Below, piece by piece: positions 26,124 through 33,203 of a stretch of 56,590 nt of DNA. The stretch's first letter is position 1, and each line of letters begins with the position of its first letter. Position numbers and translations under genes: made by a program. The DNA is from Lachnospiraceae bacterium. Lineage in GTDB: Bacteria > Bacillota > Clostridia > Lachnospirales > Lachnospiraceae. The notes beneath the pieces are model-generated. The model was not told the DNA's origin and did no database searches. It worked only from the letters and a program-made list of their open reading frames with translations. The stretch lies in assembly GCA_024684355.1 (NCBI GenBank), contig JAIKXA010000166.1:1-56590 (forward strand), in the 5' to 3' direction.

Positions 26124-26882
26124 CTAACAATTTACTACGATCATTTTCCCTTCATGATCTATGATGCTCACATCGGCATCAAATACTTCCTTAATCAGCT
26201 CTTTTGATATTATGTCTTTTCCTCCGGAATGCAAAAGCTTTCCGTTTTTTAAGAAAAAGAACCTGTCGCCTATAGCCAGAGCCTGATTAAGGTCGTGCAG
26301 CGAAGTAAGTATACCTATACCCTTTTCCCCCGCTATCCTCTTTGCTTCATTTAAGATAAGCTGTTCGTTAGCTATATCAAGGTTGCCGGTAGGTTCATCA
26401 AATACCATAAGCTCGGGCTCCTGTGCAAAAGCTCTCGCTATAGCCGCCTTTTGTCTTTCACCGCCCGAAAGCTCCTCTACATTTCTTGATGCGAGGTCTG
26501 TTAAACCCATCTCATTTAATACGCTATAGGTCTTTTCCTCATCCTCTTTTCCCGATCTTAAGCCAAAATAAGGCATGCGTCCCATAAGTACCGTATCAAA
26601 TACCGACAAGGCTCCGAATTCGACATTCTGGGGAACATATGCGATATATCCCGCTCTTTCCCTGCGGCTTACCTTAGAAAGGTCTTTTCCGTCAAAAGAA
26701 ATACTGCCGCCGGTAGGTTTGACAAGCCCCAATACATTTTTAAACAATGTGGTCTTACCCGAACCGTTTTTACCCAGTACCACTCCTATCTCGCCTTTAT
26801 TAAGGCTGAAGCTGACATTATCAAGCACCAATGGGGCTCTTTTGGAATATCTGAAGCTTAAATCTTTAATATCCAAACTCAT
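26124..26882 (-). CDS. FecE/BtuD-type ABC transporter ATPase
   Basis: A 252-residue ATPase. Walker A is GKNGSGKTT, the Q-loop lies in IAYVPQNVEFG, the signature is LSGGERQKAAIARA, Walker B is LMVFDEPTGNLD and the switch is SLHDLNQAL. These are hallmarks of the iron-complex/cobalamin/molybdate (FecE-like) importer class. It starts inside the last codons of the permease gene (ATGA overlap), so the two are translationally coupled. It energises import by the permease encoded upstream. Confidence 0.93.
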   Translation of the reverse strand: MSLDIKDLSFRYSKRAPLVLDNVSFSLNKGEIGVVLGKNGSGKTTLFKNVLGLVKPTGGSISFDGKDLSKVSRRERAGYIAYVPQNVEFGALSVFDTVLMGRMPYFGLRSGKEDEEKTYSVLNEMGLTDLASRNVEELSGGERQKAAIARAFAQEPELMVFDEPTGNLDIANEQLILNEAKRIAGEKGIGILTSLHDLNQALAIGDRFFFLKNGKLLHSGGKDIISKELIKEVFDADVSIIDHEGKMIVVNC

Positions 26883-27943
26883 GCTTTGTCCCCCTTCCTA
26901 AACAGTATAATGATCAGGAAGAACGGTGCTCCGAGCAGTGAAGTAATGGCGCCCACGGGCAAAGCCGATCCGTTTCCGATACTTCTCGATACAGTATCAG
27001 CCAAAAGCAGCAGTATGCTGCCCGCAAATACACTTGCAGGTATAGTGAACCTGTGATCCTGTCCCAAAAGCTTTTTAACCACATGCGGACATATGATACC
27101 GACAAAACCTATCATACCGAGATAAGAAACACACACTGCCGTGATAAGAGAAGCCAACAGCATTGATACAAACCTGAGTCTGTTAACATTTACACCGAGG
27201 CTCTTTGCTGCAGGCTCTCCGCTTAAAAGTGCGTTAAACCTCCAGCTCATTACCATAAAAAATATTATCCCGGCCACTATTACCAAAGCCATGATGATAT
27301 CTGTTTTATATGTAGCTCTGCCTAAGTCTCCGAATGTCCAGATAACTGCGGCGGAAAGTCCGACATCCGTTGCGTAAAACTGTAATATGGTGGTAGCCGC
27401 CGTCCACAGCGAACCGACCGCTATACCTGCCAGTACCACTACGCCCGGTCTGAAGGACTTAAGTCTGCACAGACCCAGTATAAGTATGATCGACAAAGTG
27501 GAAAAAATAAACGCCATAAGGCTTGCCGCATACGGATTAAATCCTGTGGTATAGTTTTTAAGGTTATTGCCCGTGGACAAAAAACCTCCCGCAAAAGCTA
27601 TGATCGAAAGATTCGCTCCGAATACCGCCGCATTGGAAACTCCCAAAGTAGACGGCGAAGCCATCGGATTGTTAAGATTGGTCTGCATGATAAGACCTGC
27701 TGCGGAAAGCCCCGCTCCCGCTATTATCGCAGCCAGTACTCTGGGTATCCTGATATTTCTTATGATACGTATCTGTGCCGAACTCCCGTTGCCGAACAAA
27801 GCGTAAATGCATTCCGATAAAGACATATTCGACGAACCGACAAATAGACATACAAAACCAAGGACTACAGTGATCACTATCAAAATAACTATAGCCGCAG
27901 TCTTTTTATGTTTATCTTTTAAAAGTGCCGACCTGTCTCCCAA
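26879..27943 (-). CDS. FecCD/BtuC-type ABC permease
   Basis: A 354-residue permease with about ten membrane helices. The TTG start has AAAGGAG 6 bases upstream. Motifs: RIPRVLAAIIAGAGLSAAGLIMQTNLNNPMASP at the start of the core (quoted in part), LGVSNAAVFGANLSIIAF, FVGIICPHVVKKLLGQDHR (ATPase-contact loop) and LPVGAITSLLGAPFFLIILF near the end. This is the type II importer fold used for corrinoids, siderophores, haem and oxyanions. It is first gene of the operon, directly behind a candidate attenuator RNA. Confidence 0.92.
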   Translation of the reverse strand: MGDRSALLKDKHKKTAAIVILIVITVVLGFVCLFVGSSNMSLSECIYALFGNGSSAQIRIIRNIRIPRVLAAIIAGAGLSAAGLIMQTNLNNPMASPSTLGVSNAAVFGANLSIIAFAGGFLSTGNNLKNYTTGFNPYAASLMAFIFSTLSIILILGLCRLKSFRPGVVVLAGIAVGSLWTAATTILQFYATDVGLSAAVIWTFGDLGRATYKTDIIMALVIVAGIIFFMVMSWRFNALLSGEPAAKSLGVNVNRLRFVSMLLASLITAVCVSYLGMIGFVGIICPHVVKKLLGQDHRFTIPASVFAGSILLLLADTVSRSIGNGSALPVGAITSLLGAPFFLIIILFRKGDKA

Positions 27944-27994
27944 CTTTTTCTCCTTTTTACCTGCCGGCTGTCAGACTCTATTTCAAATCTCCGG

Positions 27995-28134
27995 CAAAAA
28001 TAAAAAGGTATACCCTCTCATTCTTGAAAAGATATACCTTCATGGTATACATCTAACATTCTATTCCGTATAATGATCAAATAAACCACAGGTACTTCTG
28101 TACCTTCAGGCTTGCTTCAGCAAGTCCAAGGATT
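27995..28134 (-). ncRNA. Candidate cis-regulatory RNA (attenuator) for the FecCD transporter
   Basis: After a promoter at 28135-28162 the minus-strand leader contains two small hairpins with tetraloops, CTTGC-TGAA-GCAAG and AGGTAC-AGAA-GTACCT, possibly closed by flanking AAATAATCC/GGTTTATTT. It then carries GTATACC-ATGAA-GGTATAT (28033-28050), which would sequester the 5' arm of the next hairpin. That next hairpin, AAGGTATA.../...TATACCTT (28005-28040), is followed by TTTTTATTTTT. Mutually exclusive anti-terminator and terminator stems are the classic design of a transcription-attenuating riboswitch. It does not match any riboswitch consensus I can recall. If the promoter call is right, most of the outer stem's 5' arm would not be transcribed, so that stem is doubtful. 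Confidence 0.6.
28005..28040 (-). terminator. Attenuator terminator before the FecCD permease
   Basis: Minus strand: AAGGTATA stem with TATACCTT, extended by CTTTTC/GAGAGG pairing, followed by a long T-rich run. It ends about 60 bases before the TTG start of the permease. Confidence 0.75.
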
Positions 28135-28162
28135 ATTTTACATATATCAGTACTAATGTCAA
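28135..28162 (-). promoter_or_regulatory. Sigma-A type promoter of the FecCD transporter operon
   Basis: Minus strand: TTGACA, a 16-base spacer, TAAAAT, just after the DUF3842 stop codon. It gives a leader of roughly 185 nt before the permease start. Confidence 0.65.
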
Positions 28163-28170
28163 GTATTTTT

Positions 28171-28602
28171 TTAACATATTTTTGTATCTGTTTTATTATC
28201 AAGCATGGTCTTAAGATAGCCTACCGCATCATCAACCAGCTTTCCGATACTTGTTTCGCTGATACCGGCAATATAATTATCACAATTTGCAAATGGTATG
28301 AGTATCCTTTTAGCATCTGCCTGAGCAACTGCACAAGCCATCTTGGGAGTGATCTCGCCCAGCATGGCATCGGCTATTACCATACCTATCGGACCTATTA
28401 TAACATTTGCCCTGCGTGAAGCCACCATAACGGCATTTTCACCTGTGGCCGCTTCATCCGCACCGGCTTTTAACATTGCGGCTGTAGCAGTTGTATTGGT
28501 ACCCACAGCCATAACAAACGCTTTAGGATAATCCTTTTTTATCGATGTTATGATCTGCTTTCCGAGTCCGCCTCCTTGGGCATCTATAACCAATGTCTTC
28601 AT
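28171..28602 (-). CDS. DUF3842 family protein
   Basis: A 143-residue protein beginning MKTLVIDAQGGGLGKQIITS. A Gly-rich loop after the first strand suggests a nucleotide-binding-like Rossmann motif. Further blocks are AVGTNTTATAAMLKAGADE, GPIGMVIADAMLGEITPKMA and the conserved IPFANCDNYIAG. These fit the DUF3842 family (recollection); no biochemical function is known to me. It follows DUF362 by 15 bases and precedes the FecCD transporter leader. GGAG lies about 9 bases before the ATG. Confidence 0.75.
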   Translation of the reverse strand: MKTLVIDAQGGGLGKQIITSIKKDYPKAFVMAVGTNTTATAAMLKAGADEAATGENAVMVASRRANVIIGPIGMVIADAMLGEITPKMACAVAQADAKRILIPFANCDNYIAGISETSIGKLVDDAVGYLKTMLDNKTDTKIC

Positions 28603-28617
28603 GCTGACAAAATCTCC

Positions 28618-29814
28618 TTAACTTATCGAAGCCTTCTTTTTCTTTTTAAAAGAAAGAAATCCCTTTTTGGCACTGATCGCATGTCTTGGACACATCTCCT
28701 GACAGCAGTAGCATCTGATACATTTCTTATAATCATATACGGGCGGACGCTGTTTTCCGTTCTTAAAGTCCACAGCCTTACCCGGCACGGGACAATGATC
28801 CACACATACACCGCACTTTACACATTCATCTTCATCTATCACAGGCCTTCTGGCAAGCTTTGTCATGAAGCCCGAATATTTCATAAGAAATGTTTTCTTC
28901 GGCTTTTCCCTGCCCACATCAAACGAGCCGTTGCCAAGTTTTTCAAACAGTTCTTTTCTTGTGATGGTTTTTGCCTGATCCACGTTACATAAAATGATAT
29001 CTATCTCTTCTTCCTTATCTGTACCAACACCCATGCGGCAGCCCTGCGAATTTGTCGGCACCGCTTCCGGGTCCAGATCTATCAGATAACAATATACTGT
29101 ATCAAGCGCTACGGGGTCTTCCGATATAAGTATCACATTCATCGGAGTGGGCGTACCCGAACCCGGTCCGTTTCCTTCCATGGCAACTATACCGTCCATA
29201 ATATGAAGCCTGGGATGTGTGCATCTGTGTATATCTGCAAGCATTCTGGCAAACACCGTATCATTCGGGAACTTTACATGCCCTGCAGCTTTCCTGTAAC
29301 CACATACAAATCCGTAGACATTCTTTACCGCTCCGGTAATACGCTCCAATGCATGCGTTTTCATCTTGCAGACATTTATTATCGCATCACTCTCGACTAT
29401 TTCCTTACAAAAATCAAACTCCCTGCAGGTAATGCCATCAGCGAAATCCACATGGACATTATCGGACATAGGAGTAAATTTTGCACCGAATATATCATCT
29501 TCTTTAAGCCCGAGAGCTTTAAGCGCTCCCTCACAGCTGCCGTGTCCGGGTGAATCACCAATTTTAACATCAACGCATCCGCGTTCATTAAGAAGACGGA
29601 GCACCGCTCTTAACACGGAAGGATGCGTAGCTATAGCCTTATCAGGCACAGAAGCAGTAAGCAGGTTGGGCTTGACCAATATCTTTTCTTCAGCCTTAAC
29701 AATAGCGTCAAAGCCTCCAAGCTGACCGAGACCTGCTTTTATGCAATTATATACTTTTTCCTCATCATAGCTGTCACACGGGATAACCATGACTTTAGAT
29801 CTTTTCTGTTCCAT
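28618..29814 (-). CDS. DUF362 protein with C-terminal 2x[4Fe-4S] ferredoxin
   Basis: A 398-residue protein. The N-terminal DUF362 domain (about 1-290) includes ILVKPNLLTASVPDKAIATH, KIGDSPGHGS, NVCKMKTHALERITGAVKNV and IMDGIVAMEGNGPGSG. The C-terminal part has two cluster-binding motifs, CVKCGVCVDHCPVPG and CIRCYCCQEMCP, typical of bacterial-type ferredoxins. It is cytosolic and presumably takes part in electron transfer, but the substrate is unknown. It is in line with DUF3842 (15-base gap) and 32 bases after the coiled-coil gene. Confidence 0.88.
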   Translation of the reverse strand: MEQKRSKVMVIPCDSYDEEKVYNCIKAGLGQLGGFDAIVKAEEKILVKPNLLTASVPDKAIATHPSVLRAVLRLLNERGCVDVKIGDSPGHGSCEGALKALGLKEDDIFGAKFTPMSDNVHVDFADGITCREFDFCKEIVESDAIINVCKMKTHALERITGAVKNVYGFVCGYRKAAGHVKFPNDTVFARMLADIHRCTHPRLHIMDGIVAMEGNGPGSGTPTPMNVILISEDPVALDTVYCYLIDLDPEAVPTNSQGCRMGVGTDKEEEIDIILCNVDQAKTITRKELFEKLGNGSFDVGREKPKKTFLMKYSGFMTKLARRPVIDEDECVKCGVCVDHCPVPGKAVDFKNGKQRPPVYDYKKCIRCYCCQEMCPRHAISAKKGFLSFKKKKKASIS

Positions 29815-29846
29815 TCTTTGTACCTTATCATAGGCAGGAGTACCTG

Positions 29847-31130
29847 TTAAACAGCGGGTTCTTCTTCCGTATCAAGTTTGAGTACGGGTTCGATGGGCAT
29901 AGGGATATCGTTTTCAACATCAAGCCTCATCTGTTCCTCTGCCAGCCTGATCTTAAAATCTATTATAGGAAGCTCACTGTAATACAGTTCCTTGGCCGCC
30001 TCTATATCATGTTTCGCATTGGCGATCTTTTCTTCAGCCTTGGCAATAATGGCTTTCTGAGCCTTCTTCTCTCCGAATTTGAAAAGTCCGAGACTGTCCA
30101 GTATATTCTGTGCTTCTATAAGCTGCTTTTGATACATGATCATGATCTCGGTCGCGGCTTTTATGGAATCGTCACGGCGGTTGGCAGCTTCATCCTCAAG
30201 TTCGGTTTTTCTGTCACTGCAGCGTTTTTGGAATACTTCTTCTCTTTCTTCCAGACACTTTAAGCAATGCTCTTCCCAGATCGTGTGCTCTGTTTCAAAT
30301 CTTTTATATGCTTCCTCGATCTTTCTCTGAGCCTCGGCTATACGCTCCTCTTCAGCACGTCTGGCTTCTTCTGCCTTACGTTCTTCTTCGAGTCTTAGCT
30401 CCTCGGCTTTTCTTTCTTCCTCGAGTCTGCGTTCTTCCTCTAACTTTCGCAGTTCTTCGGCCTTTTTCTCTTCCTCGGCTCTGCGCCTGAATTCTTCCTC
30501 GGCCTTTCTCTCATCCTCGGGCTCAACCTTTTTCTCAGGCTCTTCATCACCCTTTGGTACGATTTTTTCTACGGACTTTGTGACTTCATCAAACCTCTTG
30601 GTTTCAAGTTCTACTTTATCTTCAGGATTTACTTCCGGCTTAGCTTCCGCCTCTATACCGGAGCTGTCAGCTGCACCGGACTCTGTCACTGTATCGGCCA
30701 CTGTACTTGTGCTGTTATCTGTCTCTGCATTTTCCGCTGTATCCGTCCGGCTGACCGATCCGTTCTCTGTTTCTGTCTCTGCCCGGTTCTCAGATACGAT
30801 CTCGTTCTCACTCCGGTTCTCCGGTCTTATCTCAGCAGCAATCTCTACATGGCTCTCCGCTCTGAGTTCGGCGTCAATCTCCGCATCGGATGCCTTCGCG
30901 GTCTTTTTCTTTAGTCCGATAACACCGATCTGTTTTAAATATAAAGCGAGCGTAGTACCAAACAGTTCCCTGGACTTTCTGCCCATTGCCTTTATCCTTC
31001 CCGCATAATCGGGATTTTCGGCATAAATTGCAGTCAAAGACTCTGCTTTAGCTCCTTCGTATTTATCCTGCAGGAGTTTTATCAGCAGTTCATGATCATT
31101 ATTCTGTTTTTTATTGTCTGCCTGTATCAT
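29847..31130 (-). CDS. Glu/Lys-rich coiled-coil protein of unknown function
   Basis: The track start at 31187 overlaps the upstream gene. The ATG at 31130 has AACAGGAG 6 bases before it, giving 427 residues. The first 70 residues form a small predicted helical domain (MIQADNKKQNNDHELLIKLL, RKSRELFGTTLALYLKQIGV). An acidic Glu/Thr/Asn-rich region with imperfect repeats follows (SEN, TEN, ESG). A long charged coiled coil of EERKAEE-type heptads then leads to a C-terminal helical domain ending MPIEPVLKLDTEEEPAV. It has no signal peptide or membrane helix. The family is unknown; a structural or scaffold role is only a guess. Confidence 0.75.
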   Translation of the reverse strand: MIQADNKKQNNDHELLIKLLQDKYEGAKAESLTAIYAENPDYAGRIKAMGRKSRELFGTTLALYLKQIGVIGLKKKTAKASDAEIDAELRAESHVEIAAEIRPENRSENEIVSENRAETETENGSVSRTDTAENAETDNSTSTVADTVTESGAADSSGIEAEAKPEVNPEDKVELETKRFDEVTKSVEKIVPKGDEEPEKKVEPEDERKAEEEFRRRAEEEKKAEELRKLEEERRLEEERKAEELRLEEERKAEEARRAEEERIAEAQRKIEEAYKRFETEHTIWEEHCLKCLEEREEVFQKRCSDRKTELEDEAANRRDDSIKAATEIMIMYQKQLIEAQNILDSLGLFKFGEKKAQKAIIAKAEEKIANAKHDIEAAKELYYSELPIIDFKIRLAEEQMRLDVENDIPMPIEPVLKLDTEEEPAV

Positions 31131-31167
31131 ACAAAACTCCTGTTTCATAGACCGATCACGTTTGATC

Positions 31168-32184
31168 CTATTTTTCCCAGTATTCATATTCTATCGACGA
31201 ATAATAGGTCTCGCTGTATATGAATTCACTCTTATGTATCGAACCGTCTTCGTTATAAAAAGTTATATCTTTATTATTTTCAGCAGTTTTTTCTACTTTG
31301 GTCAATATATCATCTTTGTCATAGTAATACTTAAAACAAATTGTACCAATGAACATTTTAGCAGCAACAGCCTGCTCGTCATTCTGCGTTTTAGCCTCTT
31401 TATCCTTTATTTTTGATTCCAAATAATAACCGTCTCCGTCATCATGACGTTCATATTCAAAATAAAGATTAATCGTTATTTCAGGATCATAAAACTCATA
31501 TAAAATCTCAGATACCTTATTATCCTTATCATAAGTAGACATCGTAGTATTACCCGGAACATATTCATTGTTCTCGATATTACCGTTGATCTTAGTTTCT
31601 ACCCATGAACCGTCACTCTTTTTCTCTGTAAAGGTCACTCCGTAAATATGCTGCTGAGTAGTTCTGCTGTAGACATTTTTTTCATCGGAACGCTTAATGA
31701 GTGCTCCGGTACCGGGACACTCAAAATCCACATCACGATAATTGTCATAACCCGTTATCAGAGGAAGAAAAGTACTTATATACATAGCAGGCTCATACTC
31801 AAGCTGTTCGCCTTCTTTTGAAAGATCGATCTTCCGGTCATCGTATTCCAAAGCTGTTAAAAAAACCTTTTTAAGCTTATCCCCTTCATAATCGTTTTCC
31901 AGAGTAAGCTCTACTTTCTCATTATCTCTCTTAGCCACTACTTTTGTAGGATTATCATGTTCATCAAAGTCATATTTGAAGTCCATCGAATCACCCTGAC
32001 TTCTCATCTCGGTAGCAAGGCCCTTTTCGTTATACAGTACTTCGGTAACAGTTTCTATATCATCACTATAATGGATTGTCGATATATACTTTTTTATATG
32101 TTTGATCTCTTTTTCTTTTTTCCCGCAGCCGGTAAGGCTGATCGCAAGTACAGCCATCAATATTATCGCTACTGTTTTTTTCAT
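31168..32184 (-). CDS. Unknown lipoprotein
   Basis: The track ORF starts at 32199. The second Met (32184, MKKTVAIILMAVLAIS) begins directly at the signal peptide and follows GGGGAAAAAGGAA, so it is preferred, though spacing is tight for both. The lipobox is SLTGC. The mature part is beta-rich with repeated motifs of the kind YNEKGLATEM, YDFDEHDNPTKVV, YDKDNKVSEILYEF and YYDKDDILTKVEK, like YD-type repeats of surface proteins. No enzymatic motif is seen. It is exported and membrane-anchored and lies upstream of the coiled-coil gene. A related YD-like gene sits at 44732-45994. Confidence 0.72.
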   Translation of the reverse strand: MKKTVAIILMAVLAISLTGCGKKEKEIKHIKKYISTIHYSDDIETVTEVLYNEKGLATEMRSQGDSMDFKYDFDEHDNPTKVVAKRDNEKVELTLENDYEGDKLKKVFLTALEYDDRKIDLSKEGEQLEYEPAMYISTFLPLITGYDNYRDVDFECPGTGALIKRSDEKNVYSRTTQQHIYGVTFTEKKSDGSWVETKINGNIENNEYVPGNTTMSTYDKDNKVSEILYEFYDPEITINLYFEYERHDDGDGYYLESKIKDKEAKTQNDEQAVAAKMFIGTICFKYYYDKDDILTKVEKTAENNKDITFYNEDGSIHKSEFIYSETYYSSIEYEYWEK

Positions 32185-32303
32185 TTCCTTTTTCCCCATA
32201 CAGTGTGCTTCACCACACCATCAAACTCCCAAAACATTTTACAGGGTATAAAACCCTAATTTTAACCTATTATATACCAAAAATAAGAAAAATTCAAGAC
32301 TGA

Positions 32304-32338
32304 CAAAAAAATAAAGCGGCAGGCTGTCCCTACCGCTT
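32304..32338 (-). terminator. Intrinsic terminator of the kinase-PARG operon
   Basis: Minus strand AAGCGGTAGG/CCTGCCGCTT stem (one G-U pair) with a short loop, then TATTTTTTT, about 11 bases after the PARG-like stop. Confidence 0.85.
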
Positions 32339-32348
32339 AATGCATATA

Positions 32349-33191
32349 TTATTTAGCAAATATTTTACTGAACACATCAAAGTTTCTGCTTCCGTCCGGA
32401 GGACAGTATACCGCAAACTCAATATGTTTAAATACCTTCGGAAATACTTCAAGTGCTGTCTTAAATGCTTTTGATACCACTTCCGGATCATTTTGAAACG
32501 CTCCGCATCCGAAAGCTCCGAGTACCAGGATGTCCGCCTTCTGTGCGGCTGCACAGGTCAGCATATGGATTATCCTTTTTACCTGGTATCCGAAAAGCTC
32601 CGCATCATACATCCTTGCTCCGTTTCCGACAGTGGGAACATGGATATTGTGTTTGCTCCTCAGATCCGGAGCTGCTATGGTGATCACATCCACCTTTATC
32701 CAGTCTTCCTTCGGCATACGTCTCGGAAGGTCGACATCGGTCTTACATACTACAACGCCTTCCGTATATATAAGAGAATCGGATGCCTTTGGTGTATTAA
32801 GATCATAATGATGTTTGTAATAGGTATCCCTGAGCGTCATACGGTATAAAAGCGGATACAGTGTGGATGTACGGCAAAGGCACTCTTCCTGTGCTCCGGC
32901 ACCTGTGGTAACTCCTCCGCCCGGTTTAAAAGCATTGGCAAAATTCATTACTGCGATCTTTGCATCGGGATTTTCTTTCTGCAGTCTCATAGCTGCCGCA
33001 AAACTTCTGTCACCCGATACGGAAACGGTCATATCTTTTATCGCCGACGGATCGTATTCCGGATAATCATCTTCATAATATACCGTCGTCTTTTTCTTGG
33101 CTGCCGAGATTGAATCAGCCAGATCCGGATCTTCATTGATCCAGTTCAGCGTATCCTGAAATATGTCCAATCTTTCTTCACGTGTTGACAT
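32349..33191 (-). CDS. Bacterial PARG-like enzyme (TIGR02452/DUF2263 family)
   Basis: A 280-residue protein of the microbial poly(ADP-ribose) glycohydrolase-type macrodomain family. The signature is FANAFKPGGGVTTGAGAQEE, matching GGG-X(6-8)-QEE (GGG at 91-93, QEE at 101-103). LGAFGCGAFQNDPEVVSKAF is the second ADP-ribose-binding loop. Family members remove ADP-ribose from proteins or nucleic acids. The gene starts 12 bases after the stop of the hybrid kinase gene, so the two are probably co-transcribed. No ADP-ribosyltransferase or toxin gene was seen next to it. Confidence 0.88.
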   Translation of the reverse strand: MSTREERLDIFQDTLNWINEDPDLADSISAAKKKTTVYYEDDYPEYDPSAIKDMTVSVSGDRSFAAAMRLQKENPDAKIAVMNFANAFKPGGGVTTGAGAQEECLCRTSTLYPLLYRMTLRDTYYKHHYDLNTPKASDSLIYTEGVVVCKTDVDLPRRMPKEDWIKVDVITIAAPDLRSKHNIHVPTVGNGARMYDAELFGYQVKRIIHMLTCAAAQKADILVLGAFGCGAFQNDPEVVSKAFKTALEVFPKVFKHIEFAVYCPPDGSRNFDVFSKIFAK

Positions 33192-33203
33192 TCTACCCCT
33201 CCT

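Noticed and set aside
28171-28602. Antitoxin or toxin pair with DUF3842
   Set aside because: Length, Rossmann-like start and neighbours do not suggest a toxin-antitoxin system.
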